64,000 bases of DNA from Bacteroidales bacterium (GTDB lineage: Bacteria; Bacteroidota; Bacteroidia; Bacteroidales; JAIOZK01): assembly GCA_021740625.1 (NCBI GenBank), contig JAIOZK010000006.1:62001-126000 (forward strand). Reading direction: 5' to 3'. Below the pieces are notes generated by a model. That model saw only the letters and a list, made by a program, of their open reading frames with translations. It ran no database searches and was not told where the DNA came from. Shown here piece by piece: positions 54,993 through 63,833 of this stretch. Position 1 is the stretch's first letter. Each line of letters starts with the position of its first letter. Position numbers and translations under genes: made by a program.

Positions 54993-55937
54993 ATGTTTAA
55001 GCAATCCTTGCCAAAATATATTGATAAAGTTTTTGTACCTCCTATTAAATGTCAGGGTATTAAAACCAAACTAGTCCCGTTTATAGCCAGATCAATCCAA
55101 TGGAATGGGAAAGGAAAATGGGTAGAACCTTTTCTAGGATCCGGTGTAGTATTGTTTAATATCGCACCTGAACGGGCTCTTGTTTCTGACACGAACGAAC
55201 ATATTATCAAGTTTTACAATGCTTTGAAAATTGGACAAATTGACGAGCATATTGTTAAAGAATACCTTGAAAATATGGGAGTAAAACTTTACAATGGGAA
55301 AGCAGATTTTTACTATGAAATACGAGAAGAGTTTAATAATGACGGTGATCCGCTAAAACTATTATTCTTGAATCGATCCGGTTTTAATGGCATAATGCGT
55401 TTTAATGGATCCGGAAAATACAATGTGCCCTTTGGACACAAACCGGAACGTTTTCGCAAAGCCTATATCACCAAAATCGTTAATCAGGTAAAAAATATTA
55501 GAAAACTCATTAGAAAAAAGGATTGGAAGTTTATTGTAAGTGACTGGAAAGATACTTTGGCGAAATGCGAACCTGATGATTTTGTTTATCTGGATCCTCC
55601 ATACATTGGCAGGCATACTGATTATTACAATGGTTGGAAAGAAAATGATGCTGCTGACTTAGCGTACACTTCCAGTAATTTGCCTTGTGGTTATGCTCTT
55701 TCGATGTGGAAAGAAAACAGGTACCGGAGCAATGATCATCTTGGTAATTTTTGGACTGATTGTGTTGAAAGAACATATGATCATTTTTATCATGTTGGTT
55801 CCAAAGAAAAATTCAGAAATAAAATCACAGAGTCTTTGCTTATCAAACCAGGATTTGAATCGAAATTTAAATCTGATAAAGCTTTCGAGAGTAAGATTGA
55901 TGAAAAAAACAAACAATTGATTATTTTTAATTCCTGA
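54993..55937 (+). CDS. Adenine-specific DNA methyltransferase, M.EcoRV/Dam type
   Basis: 314-residue N6-adenine methyltransferase of the D12/alpha class. The opening DKVFVPPIKCQGIKTKLVP is shared almost residue for residue with M.EcoRV. SAM-binding motif VEPFLGSGVV and catalytic DPPYIGRHTDYYNGW are intact, with FLNRSGFNGIMRFNGSGKYNVPF between. It should methylate the first A of GATATC and shield the host from the preceding nuclease. GATATC does occur in this window (for instance near 251), so protection is needed. No controller gene is seen. Isolated R-M island between the leucine locus and the AAA+ operon. Confidence 0.92.
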   Translation: MFKQSLPKYIDKVFVPPIKCQGIKTKLVPFIARSIQWNGKGKWVEPFLGSGVVLFNIAPERALVSDTNEHIIKFYNALKIGQIDEHIVKEYLENMGVKLYNGKADFYYEIREEFNNDGDPLKLLFLNRSGFNGIMRFNGSGKYNVPFGHKPERFRKAYITKIVNQVKNIRKLIRKKDWKFIVSDWKDTLAKCEPDDFVYLDPPYIGRHTDYYNGWKENDAADLAYTSSNLPCGYALSMWKENRYRSNDHLGNFWTDCVERTYDHFYHVGSKEKFRNKITESLLIKPGFESKFKSDKAFESKIDEKNKQLIIFNS

Positions 55938-56009
55938 AATATCTCCTCTATTGTAGATTATAGTCATCATTTTAATACTTTTACACTGCCGAATTAACAC
56001 ATCTATTGT

Positions 56010-58745
56010 ATGCTTTTTTACAAGGAGAAGAATCACGATAAGGGTGATAAAAGCCAGGACAAATATAAATTTAAATCCCTGCAGGTCTTCAACTGGGAAA
56101 ACCAGATCAACAACAAGAAATCCTATCGCACTGTTTTCGACCGGGCCGAGTTAACTTACCTGGGTGCAGAGTTTTGCTTTTACAATAAAAAATTTGATGA
56201 ATCCGACTGGAAAACAAAAGTAAAACTGGTAGCCTACCAATACGACAATAAAAACAAAGGAAAGAAAATCTGCACCATCGAACGGGATGTAGAAGTTCCG
56301 AAATCAGAAAATCTGGTTGTGGTTTCCGAAGGCTACGGCAATGACGACAAAGGAGAGTTCTGGAAAAAAGGCAATTATATCTGGGAGGCATTCATTGATG
56401 GAAAGTCTGTTGGTTTGAAAGAATTCCTCATAGAAGATGTAGGTGTTGTTACAAAACATGATAATCCCTATTTCAATCACTTTTCACTGAAAGTATATGA
56501 GGGACCCGATGAAAATGTCAGTATTGATCAGCGCAGGTACCTCCGGGTTTTTGACACGGGTAAAACCAGGTACATCTTCGGAGAATTGAAAATCGTGGAT
56601 TTCGTGGGCAGGATATGGCCCTGCGAATTATTCTTTAATTTTTTCGATGATACCGGACAACTTATCGGTCAAAGTGTATTCTTCGACTTCCTGGAACCGG
56701 AAGAAAATGATATGACTTATACCGTCACGGCCGGATGGGGAAACCAGGATTTTAACAACTGGAAACAGGATGATTACACCGTAGAGGTGGTCTTCATGGA
56801 CCAGTTGGTGGCCGTTTTGCCCTTCAGTGTTGCCGATTATGAAAAGGAGGATATCAGGAAACCCGATTCGGAAGATCCTGCCACAGAAGTGAATCAACCG
56901 GTCGAAGATCCGGATCCCACCACAGCTCAAGATGAGGAAACAACCGAAAAAACATCTCCCGCTAATGAGCGAAAATCGAACCGGGAGTTGCTGAACAAGG
57001 AATTGAAAAAGCTGGATGAACTGATCGGGCTTCAGGCTGTGAAAACAAAAATCAGGGAACACATCAGTTATATCGACTTTTTGAAGGTCAGGAAAGATTT
57101 GGGTTATAAAGATGAAGAGGAGATATCACTGCACAGCGTATTCACCGGCAATCCCGGTACCGGAAAAACCACGGTGGTGAAATTGCTGGGCCAGATCTAC
57201 AAACACATGGGCCTTTTGAGCAAAGGACATGTGCACACGGTAGAATCCACTGACCTGATATCAGGATACATCCGTCAAACCGGCAAGGACACACGGGAAC
57301 ATATCGAAAAAGCCAGGGGAGGAATACTGTTCATCGATGAAGCCTATATGCTTTATAAAAAGAAAGCAGAAAATGATTTCGGGGATGAAGCCGTTTCTGC
57401 AATCCTCACTGAAATCAGTGATGGGAAAGGCGATATCGCCATCATGGTGGCCGGTTATCCCAATGAGATGAATGAGTTTATCAATTCAAATCCAGGCCTG
57501 AAATCCCGTTTCAAGAATTATTTCCATTTTGATGATTATACCCCCGATGAGTTGATAAACATTGCGCAGTTTGCCGCCCGGAAAAAAAATGTCGACCTCA
57601 GTCCGGAAGCAAGAAAACTGGTCCATAAAAACCTCATCAGGTCATACAGGAAGCGCGACAAGACCTTTGGGAATGCCCGCCTTGCCTATCGCACAGTAGA
57701 TGAGGCCAAGATGGCCATGGGCATCCGTGTGATGAAAAAACTGGGCGAAGCGGAGATCAACAAAGAAGTGGTTAGCAAAATTGAAGCTGAGGATATCAAA
57801 GAAGTGCTCAAAGAAGGCCGCAAACAGATCATCGATATACCCATTGATGAAGAATTGCTGAATGAAGCCCTGATAGAATTAAAACAGCTCACCGGACTGG
57901 ACAATATCAAACAGGAGATCAACGACCTGGTCAAACTGGTGCGCTATTACCGGGACATGAAAAAGGACTTCAGAAAGGCTTTCAGCATACACAGTGTTTT
58001 TACCGGAAATCCGGGCACCGGAAAAACCACGGTCGCCCGTATCCTGGGAAAGATATATAAATCCCTGGGAGTGCTGGAACGTGGTCACCTGATCGAAACC
58101 GATGCCAGCGACCTGATCGCAGGTTTTATCGGGCAGACGGCCATCAAAACCAAGGAACGGATTACAGAAGCCATGGGCGGCATCCTCTTCATTGATGAGG
58201 CTTATTCCATCACCGAAGGGCGGCATCCCGATTTTGGCAAAAAAGCAGTGGCCACTTTGCTGAAAGAGATGGAAACGAACCGGGGTCATTTTTCAGTGAT
58301 CGTGGCCGGTTATCCCAGGCCCATGAAAGAATTTATTCAGTCGAACCCGGGATTGAAATCACGTTTCGACCAGACCCTGGTATTCAAAGACCTGGATGCC
58401 GAAGACCTTTACAAAATTGCAGTGGGAATGCTTGCCAGCCAGGACCTGGAGCCGGATGAAGAAGCCGCAGAACATCTCAAAAAATACCTGGAATTTCTTA
58501 CTGCCAACCGAAACCAGTACTTCGGCAATGCCCGCTCTGTGCGTAAGATCATCGACAGAGCTGTCAGGAGCCAGAACCTGCGGATGGCCGAAATGAAAGC
58601 ATCCGAACGAAGCGAGGAAAAAATGAAAACACTCATCCTTGATGACCTCAGGGAATTCAGGATCGATGATTTCACAGCTTTTCCTTCCATCGGCTTCAGG
58701 CTTGGCAAACAGGATGAAAAGGCCGAAATCAAGAAAGACAAATGA
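56010..58745 (+). CDS. Double CbxX/SpoVK-type AAA+ ATPase with duplicated N-terminal beta domain
   Basis: 911 residues. Residues about 20-280 contain two similar beta-sandwich-like units; compare SEGYGNDDKGEFWKKGNY (106-123) with AGWGNQDFNNWKQDDY (241-256). A low-complexity acidic linker (280-325) follows. Two AAA+ modules then have Walker A GNPGTGKT at 380-387 and 666-673, Walker B FIDEA at 441-445 and 727-731, and AGYP plus SRF sensor/arginine finger segments. CbxX/CbbX proteins remodel partner complexes (rubisco activation in the named case; unknown in most others). The start of the DUF7477-like gene overlaps the stop (ATGA), so the two work together. No rubisco genes here. Confidence 0.85.
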   Translation: MLFYKEKNHDKGDKSQDKYKFKSLQVFNWENQINNKKSYRTVFDRAELTYLGAEFCFYNKKFDESDWKTKVKLVAYQYDNKNKGKKICTIERDVEVPKSENLVVVSEGYGNDDKGEFWKKGNYIWEAFIDGKSVGLKEFLIEDVGVVTKHDNPYFNHFSLKVYEGPDENVSIDQRRYLRVFDTGKTRYIFGELKIVDFVGRIWPCELFFNFFDDTGQLIGQSVFFDFLEPEENDMTYTVTAGWGNQDFNNWKQDDYTVEVVFMDQLVAVLPFSVADYEKEDIRKPDSEDPATEVNQPVEDPDPTTAQDEETTEKTSPANERKSNRELLNKELKKLDELIGLQAVKTKIREHISYIDFLKVRKDLGYKDEEEISLHSVFTGNPGTGKTTVVKLLGQIYKHMGLLSKGHVHTVESTDLISGYIRQTGKDTREHIEKARGGILFIDEAYMLYKKKAENDFGDEAVSAILTEISDGKGDIAIMVAGYPNEMNEFINSNPGLKSRFKNYFHFDDYTPDELINIAQFAARKKNVDLSPEARKLVHKNLIRSYRKRDKTFGNARLAYRTVDEAKMAMGIRVMKKLGEAEINKEVVSKIEAEDIKEVLKEGRKQIIDIPIDEELLNEALIELKQLTGLDNIKQEINDLVKLVRYYRDMKKDFRKAFSIHSVFTGNPGTGKTTVARILGKIYKSLGVLERGHLIETDASDLIAGFIGQTAIKTKERITEAMGGILFIDEAYSITEGRHPDFGKKAVATLLKEMETNRGHFSVIVAGYPRPMKEFIQSNPGLKSRFDQTLVFKDLDAEDLYKIAVGMLASQDLEPDEEAAEHLKKYLEFLTANRNQYFGNARSVRKIIDRAVRSQNLRMAEMKASERSEEKMKTLILDDLREFRIDDFTAFPSIGFRLGKQDEKAEIKKDK

Positions 58746-59473
58746 TACCGCAAAAAAGCAGTACACAGCTTATCTTTGCTTCCGATGACTGGAACGAATG
58801 CTACAGCAGCATAAAGGAAAAGTGGAATCAGGGATATGTGATCAGTTGTGCCGATTTCGGCCGGGATCAATACTGCATTGTGATGAACAAAGGAACGGAT
58901 TGGGGTGAGCAGAATATCCTGATCAGCAATGATTTTCCTTATTTTGATATCAACGATTACTGGGACAGGCGGCTGGATATCACCCACATTTTCCGGGATA
59001 AAAACAAATGGTACCTGGTATTTACAGGAGATACGCCTGCCAGCGGGCAGGAATGGCAGTACAAGCAATCCTTCGGGGATATCAAGCGATTTATCAGGAC
59101 GCTGTGGGGTCAGCGGAAATTCATCTCCGCATGTTACCAGCACGAAAACAATTATTTCATGCTGATGTCGGGCGGGCCTGAATGTAAACAAAAGTGGGTG
59201 ATCAGCCAGGTGGTTCCTGAAAATATCATGTCGGGGAACTATTTGAAAGAATTGAATTGGTTCATCACTTGTTTGGCTGAAATCGATGGAAAACTGATGA
59301 AGGTGTTTTCAAGTGCAACCGCCATACAAGAGCAATTTATTCTGAGATCAACAAACATGAATGATCTTGCGGACAAACTGGATGAATACTGGGAAAAGGG
59401 ATATTTCATCAGCAATTGTGCCTTTGTCCGCGAAGATCTTTACCTTGTTTTCTCAAAATATGTGGTATCATGA
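58742..59473 (+). CDS. DUF7477-like W-x-x-G-Y repeat protein
   Basis: 243 residues made of about five imperfect repeats of roughly 45 residues, each with a W-x-x-G/R-Y/F turn followed by two strands: KWNQGYVISCADFGRDQYCIV, YWDRRLDITHIFRDKNKWYLV, LWGQRKFISACYQHENNYFML, LNWFITCLAEI and YWEKGYFISNCAFVREDLYLV. This matches the DUF7477 repeat known from bacterial and plant kinase-associated proteins, with no known activity; a beta-propeller-like or beta-prism fold is likely. Start overlaps the AAA+ stop by 4 bases and the stop overlaps the next start, so it is translationally coupled on both sides. It may be the substrate or adaptor of the ATPase. Confidence 0.7.
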   Translation: MIPQKSSTQLIFASDDWNECYSSIKEKWNQGYVISCADFGRDQYCIVMNKGTDWGEQNILISNDFPYFDINDYWDRRLDITHIFRDKNKWYLVFTGDTPASGQEWQYKQSFGDIKRFIRTLWGQRKFISACYQHENNYFMLMSGGPECKQKWVISQVVPENIMSGNYLKELNWFITCLAEIDGKLMKVFSSATAIQEQFILRSTNMNDLADKLDEYWEKGYFISNCAFVREDLYLVFSKYVVS

Positions 59474-59892
59474 GCCAGGCCTGTTATCACCTGATCGGGA
59501 GCTGCGGCATTTTTTGTTCGGCCTGCTATTCATACCAGAAAGGAACCTGCCTGGGATGCGGTTCTGAAAACAGGAACCAGCAGCGGATCAGCAAATGGAA
59601 CTGCCGGATCAGGAATTGTTGCAAGCAGGAAAAACACCTGAACTATTGCTTCGAATGCAAAGAATTTCCCTGCGATAAAATTTTGAAATTTGTTAAATCA
59701 CATCCCAAAGACAAAAAGTATACTTACCGCCACCAGGCCATACAAAACCTGGCTGACCTGAAAGCCATGGGCATTTCACAATGGCTGCTTGAGCAGCAAC
59801 AAAAATACACTTGCGGAGATTGTGGGGGTCAGGTGATTTTTTATGATGATTTTTGTGTGGATTGTAAGAAGAAGATTGATTTCGGGGAATGA
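59470..59892 (+). CDS. DUF3795 zinc-ribbon-like protein
   Basis: 140 residues from the ATG at 59470, which overlaps the previous stop (ATGA). The DUF3795 cysteine pattern is complete: GSCGIFCSACYSYQKGTCLGCG, then RIRNCCKQEKHLNYCFECKEFPC, and at the end a second ribbon CGDCGGQVIFYDDFCVDCKKK. At least three metal sites are likely. Function of the family is unknown; it is often encoded alone, so its place as the third gene of this AAA+ operon is informative. The stop TGA (59890-59892) lies inside the first copy of the 69-bp direct repeat. Confidence 0.8.
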   Translation: MSQACYHLIGSCGIFCSACYSYQKGTCLGCGSENRNQQRISKWNCRIRNCCKQEKHLNYCFECKEFPCDKILKFVKSHPKDKKYTYRHQAIQNLADLKAMGISQWLLEQQQKYTCGDCGGQVIFYDDFCVDCKKKIDFGE

Positions 59893-59954
59893 ACTACCCC
59901 GCCGCAGAGCAGATGAGTATCAAAATGAAAAACTTGTCCGCCTACTGGCGGATT
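59886..59954. repeat. 69-bp direct repeat, copy 1
   Basis: Runs from GGAATGAACTACCCCGCC to CCTACTGGCGGATT. It matches copy 2 (63765-63833) at 64 of 69 positions without gaps. It contains the hairpin TCCGCC-TACT-GGCGGA; the first hairpin (CCCCGC...) is damaged here. The DUF3795 stop codon lies in its left end. Confidence 0.85.
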
Positions 59955-60026
59955 GAATTGGGTTTCCTGTTTGCAGGCTTTCATCGATGTCAGGTCCTGC
60001 GGACGCTGACAGGATTGTGAAAATAA

Positions 60027-60059
60027 AGACCTGCCAGGTTTTCAACACCTGACAGGTCT
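60027..60059. terminator. Bidirectional terminator hairpin between convergent genes
   Basis: AGACCTGCCAGGT, a 7-base loop TTTCAAC, then ACCTGACAGGTCT form a 13-bp stem with one mismatch. It lies between the convergent DUF3795 and rodA genes and can serve both. The 59955-60026 stretch has CAGGTCCTG and GCTGACAGG fragments of the same motif. Confidence 0.6.
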
Positions 60060-60084
60060 ATAAGGAACAGATCATTGAACAATC

Positions 60085-61344
60085 TTACAACACCTCCAGC
60101 CGCGATGCATCCATCCGGATAAAAATAAAAAGCAATATCGTAAAAGCCCAGAGGGAGGAGCCGCCATAGCTGAAGAAAGGCAGGGGAATCCCGATCACCG
60201 GCGTCAGGCCGATGGTCATGCCGATGTTGATGGCAAAGTGGAAAAACAAAATGGAAGCCACGCCATAACCATAGATCCTGCTGAAACGGGATCGCTGCCG
60301 TTCGGCCAGTTGCACCAGCCGGATCAGAAGGAGCAGGAATAGCAGAATGACGAACAAACTCCCGTAAAAGCCCCATTCCTCGCCTACGGTGCAGAAAATA
60401 AAATCCGTACTTTGTTCGGGTACAAAATCGTATTTGGTCTGGGTACCTTTCAGAAATCCTTTTCCGCTGAGTCCGCCGGAACCAATGGCGATTTTTGACT
60501 GGTTCACATTGTATCCTGCCCCATGAATATCTTTTTCCAGTCCCAGCAAGACATTGATCCTTTTTTTCTGGTGAGGCTCCAGTACATTTTCAAAGGCATA
60601 ATCCACGCTGTAAGTGAAAGCCGCCATCAGGACCAGCAATCCAAGGATGGGTTTGATGGATTTTTTCAGTCTTTTGTACAGGATGAGCACCAGGAAAATA
60701 AGTCCGCCCAGCACAGCCAGAATAACAGGAGTGCCCAGCAGCAGTGTCAAAACAAAAAGCACTGCAGCTACCAGTCCGATCAGCAGTATGCTGCCGGAGA
60801 GGCCTTCACGGTACAACACAAGAATAAATGCAGAGTAGACCAGGGCAGAGCCTGTATCGTGCTGCAAGAGGATGAGAAATGCCGGGACTGTAATGATCAT
60901 CAGCGCTTTCATGATATCCTTCAGTTTTTTCAGGCCAACATTGTGGCTGGTCAGGAAACGCGCCAGGGCCAGGCAGGTGGCGAATTTGGCAAATTCGGCG
61001 GGTTGTATGGCGAAGGATCCGATCTGGAACCAGGAGCGGCTGCCCGAAATGGTCGTCCCGATCAGCAAGACCGCTACGAGGCTCAAAATAGTCAACCCAT
61101 AAAAAAGATAGGAAAAAGTTGAGAAAAACTTGGAATCAATGCTGAGGATCACCAGGGCCAGGACCAGGGAAAGACTGATCCAGATCATTTGCTTGCCGTA
61201 ACGCTGGCTCACATCAAAGATGCTATTATGTTCTTCGTTATAGACCGAGGCATAGATGTTGATCCAGCCGAAGAGCACCAGTGCCAGGTACAGCAGGATC
61301 GTGATCCAGTCGATGTTGTAGAATATGTTCTTACGGTCCCTCAC
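60085..61344 (-). CDS. rodA: Rod shape-determining protein RodA (SEDS glycosyltransferase)
   Basis: 419-residue integral membrane SEDS protein with about ten hydrophobic helices. SEDS signatures: GSRSWFQIGSFAIQPAEFAKFATCLALARFL, then AIGSGGLSGKGFLKGTQTKYDFVPEQSTDFIFCTVGEEWGF, and GLTPVIGIPLPFFSYGGSSLWAF near the end. It polymerises lipid II glycan strands during elongation together with the class B penicillin-binding protein. Its start overlaps the end of mrdA by 14 bases, the standard pair. Confidence 0.95.
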   Translation of the reverse strand: MRDRKNIFYNIDWITILLYLALVLFGWINIYASVYNEEHNSIFDVSQRYGKQMIWISLSLVLALVILSIDSKFFSTFSYLFYGLTILSLVAVLLIGTTISGSRSWFQIGSFAIQPAEFAKFATCLALARFLTSHNVGLKKLKDIMKALMIITVPAFLILLQHDTGSALVYSAFILVLYREGLSGSILLIGLVAAVLFVLTLLLGTPVILAVLGGLIFLVLILYKRLKKSIKPILGLLVLMAAFTYSVDYAFENVLEPHQKKRINVLLGLEKDIHGAGYNVNQSKIAIGSGGLSGKGFLKGTQTKYDFVPEQSTDFIFCTVGEEWGFYGSLFVILLFLLLLIRLVQLAERQRSRFSRIYGYGVASILFFHFAINIGMTIGLTPVIGIPLPFFSYGGSSLWAFTILLFIFIRMDASRLEVL

Positions 61345-63175
61345 TGCCTTCTTCCTTTTTCGTTAATAAATCCGCATCAAGCATTTTCTGTTCAAACCAC
61401 CTGGGCCTGGCGATTTCACCTTTCAGGTATTTTTCGATCATCAGGGTGGCAATGGGTGCAGCCCATGTTGAGCCAAAGCCACTGGTTTCCACCACAACGG
61501 CGATGGCAATTTTGGGATCATCCTTGGGTGCAAAGGCCATGAAGACGGAATGGTCGTCACCATGAGGATTTTCGGCCGTCCCTGTTTTGCCGCATATCTC
61601 AATGTCTTTAACCTTATACCACCTTGCAGAGCCATGTTCTCCCTCGTAAACAAGGTGCATACCTTCAATTACCGGATTGAAATATGAACTGTCGATGCCT
61701 GTTTCGTTAAACCTTGTAAAGAAGTTCACTTCATTTCCGATGGAATCTACAGCCTTGAGGAGGTGGGGCGTATAAAATGATCCTTTGTTGGCAATGGTGG
61801 CAGATACATTGGCCAGTTGCAGGGGCGTCAGTTCGATCTCACCCTGACCGATGGAAAGGGAACGAATGGTGAGCGCCCGCCATCCCGACTCTCCATAGTA
61901 CCTGTTAAAATAGCTGTCTTTCGGCAAATTGCCACTCCGCTGGTTCGAAATATCCGTATTGAATTTGGACCCGACATTAAAACGTTCCAGGTAAGAACGC
62001 CAGTTGTTGTAACCTTGCTGAATGTTTGTAAACCTCTCCTGTTCGATGATTTCGCGGAAGGTATTCCAGAAATAAGGATTGCAGGATTGCTCGATGGCAT
62101 TGATCAATGAAAGTGGCGAATAGTGATTGTGGCTGCACTTGATGGGTTTGGAGATCACCCCATCGCAGGAGAACCTGGTTTCGGGAACGATCACGCCTTC
62201 ATTCAGAGCGATCAGGGCATTCACGGGTTTAAAAGTTGAGCCCGGAGGATATTGTGCTGCCACCGGCCGGTTGAACAATGGCTCCAGGGTGTCGCGGCTC
62301 AGCTTTCTGAAATTCTTCGTCCTGATCCTGCCAATCAAAAGGTTGGGATCATATGCCGGGCTGGAGACCATGGTAAGTACTTCTCCACTGGTGGGTTCTA
62401 TCGCCACAATACTCCCTTTTTTATTGCGCATCAGTTTTTCACCATACAATTGCAGGTCTTTATCAATGGTTAAAAAGAGATTTTTACCGGCCTCGGCCAG
62501 GGTGTCAAAATTCCCTTCCTGGTAGGATCCCTTTTCCCGGTTGAATACATCCACCATCACCACTTTCAGTCCTTTCTGTCCACGCAACAGGTGTTCATAG
62601 GTCTTTTCGATGCCGCTTTTCCCGATGTAATCGCCCTGCCTGTAATAGGAATCCTTATCAATTTCCTTCCGGTCGACTTCTCCCACATACCCGAGTATAT
62701 GTGCTGCAAAGGGGATGGGATATTTTCGTAGCGTCCTGGCCTGCACATAGAATCCTGGGAACTGGTATAACTTTTCTTCAAGAAAAGCATATTCTTCCTT
62801 GGAAATCTGCTCCAGGAAGATGGAAGGCTTGTAGTATGAATATTTTTTCGTTTGTACCAGACGATCAACAAATTCCTGTTTTCCCATGTGTAACAGCCTG
62901 CACAACTCCATGGTGTCCAGCTTCGTGATTTGCCTGGGCACAACGAGTAAATCATAAGCTGCTTCATTGTATACCAGGAGGTTCCCGTTACGATCGTAGA
63001 TCAGGCCGCGGGAAGGATACTGGGTGATATAACGCAATACATTGTCCTGGGCAAAGAGCTTATAATTGTGATCCATCACCTGCAGGGAAAACAGCTTTCC
63101 CAGGTAAATCAGTGCAATGATCACAAATATGCCAATGATAATATAACGTCTTTTTGAATAGGTATCGCTTCCCAT
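61331..63175 (-). CDS. mrdA: Penicillin-binding protein 2 (elongasome transpeptidase)
   Basis: 614-residue class B PBP. One N-terminal membrane helix (YIIIGIFVIIALIYLGKLFSL), the PBP dimerisation domain from RYITQYPSRGLIYDRNGNLLVYNEAAYDL, then the transpeptidase with STFK (PPGSTFKPVNALIAL), SCN (EQSCNPYFW) and KTG (CGKTGTAENPHGDDHSVF) active-site motifs. Cross-links peptidoglycan during lateral growth with RodA, whose gene overlaps it. mreC/mreD, usually upstream, are not between it and the following gene on this side. Confidence 0.95.
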   Translation of the reverse strand: MGSDTYSKRRYIIIGIFVIIALIYLGKLFSLQVMDHNYKLFAQDNVLRYITQYPSRGLIYDRNGNLLVYNEAAYDLLVVPRQITKLDTMELCRLLHMGKQEFVDRLVQTKKYSYYKPSIFLEQISKEEYAFLEEKLYQFPGFYVQARTLRKYPIPFAAHILGYVGEVDRKEIDKDSYYRQGDYIGKSGIEKTYEHLLRGQKGLKVVMVDVFNREKGSYQEGNFDTLAEAGKNLFLTIDKDLQLYGEKLMRNKKGSIVAIEPTSGEVLTMVSSPAYDPNLLIGRIRTKNFRKLSRDTLEPLFNRPVAAQYPPGSTFKPVNALIALNEGVIVPETRFSCDGVISKPIKCSHNHYSPLSLINAIEQSCNPYFWNTFREIIEQERFTNIQQGYNNWRSYLERFNVGSKFNTDISNQRSGNLPKDSYFNRYYGESGWRALTIRSLSIGQGEIELTPLQLANVSATIANKGSFYTPHLLKAVDSIGNEVNFFTRFNETGIDSSYFNPVIEGMHLVYEGEHGSARWYKVKDIEICGKTGTAENPHGDDHSVFMAFAPKDDPKIAIAVVVETSGFGSTWAAPIATLMIEKYLKGEIARPRWFEQKMLDADLLTKKEEGSEGP

Positions 63176-63198
63176 GCGAATTAAGGCTCCTTCTTAGC

Positions 63199-63675
63199 TT
63201 ACTTGCGTTTGTAAAAGTAAACGCATCCCTGATTCTTTCCATTGTTTATTTCACTGTAAAATTTTTCATGCATCACGGCTTCGTAGGTGAGCGGATCAAT
63301 GTATTCTGCTGTTACCACTACCTGATCATTTTCATCCACTTTAATCTTGACATAATTATATACATAGCCTTCTCCCAGTGGATTTTTGATGAGCTTGCTG
63401 GTGGAAGCGACCAGGAAAGCATGTTCATTGCGAATACTACCCGGGGCGAAATATTCAAAAACATCGATCTTCATCCCACCGATCGCATCAACCGATTCCT
63501 CCTGGATTTCCCCATCATATTCCAACACACAGTCGCCGTAATGCAAAACTACGCTTACTTCCTTTCCCTTTTCCAGCACCTTCAAGAGTTCCTCGAAACT
63601 TTTGAGTTGTTTGTTCGCAGCAAGGGCAGGAAGGCACATCATCATTCCAACAATCAAATACAGCAAGCGTTTCAT
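63199..63675 (-). CDS. VirK-like secreted protein
   Basis: 158 residues with a signal peptide (MKRLLYLIVGMMMCLPALA). The pattern resembles the VirK family known from plant and animal pathogens: SFEELLKVLEKGKEVSVVLHYGDC with the conserved cysteine, SVDAIGGMKIDVFEYF, and the end GEGYVYNYVKIKVDENDQ, YIDPLTYEAVMHEKFYSEINNGKNQGCVYFY. Family function is not established. It lies 23 bases before mrdA on the same strand, so it may share the transcript, though the roles seem unrelated. Match made by memory and should be treated as moderate. Confidence 0.6.
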   Translation of the reverse strand: MKRLLYLIVGMMMCLPALAANKQLKSFEELLKVLEKGKEVSVVLHYGDCVLEYDGEIQEESVDAIGGMKIDVFEYFAPGSIRNEHAFLVASTSKLIKNPLGEGYVYNYVKIKVDENDQVVVTAEYIDPLTYEAVMHEKFYSEINNGKNQGCVYFYKRK

Positions 63676-63764
63676 GTTTATAACAATTAAGTCGTTGTTG
63701 ACAGGATTATCTCAACAAACTTAAAAAAAATAGCATTTCTCCTGACAGCAAAACTCATCAAGAT

Positions 63765-63833
63765 GGAATGAACTACCCCGCCGCAGAGCAGCGGGGTATC
63801 AAAAGAAAAAACTTGTCCGCCTACTGGCGGATT
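63765..63833. repeat. 69-bp direct repeat, copy 2
   Basis: Same 69-base unit as 59886-59954 with five substitutions. Here both hairpins are intact: TACCCCGC-CGCAGAGCA-GCGGGGTA and TCCGCC-TACT-GGCGGA. Its right end runs into the TAA of the receptor gene on the minus strand, where the hairpins could terminate transcription. Confidence 0.85.

Noticed and set aside
56010-58745. Rubisco activase CbbX
   Set aside because: The AAA+ modules are CbxX-like, but there are two of them with an extra N-terminal region, and no rubisco genes occur.
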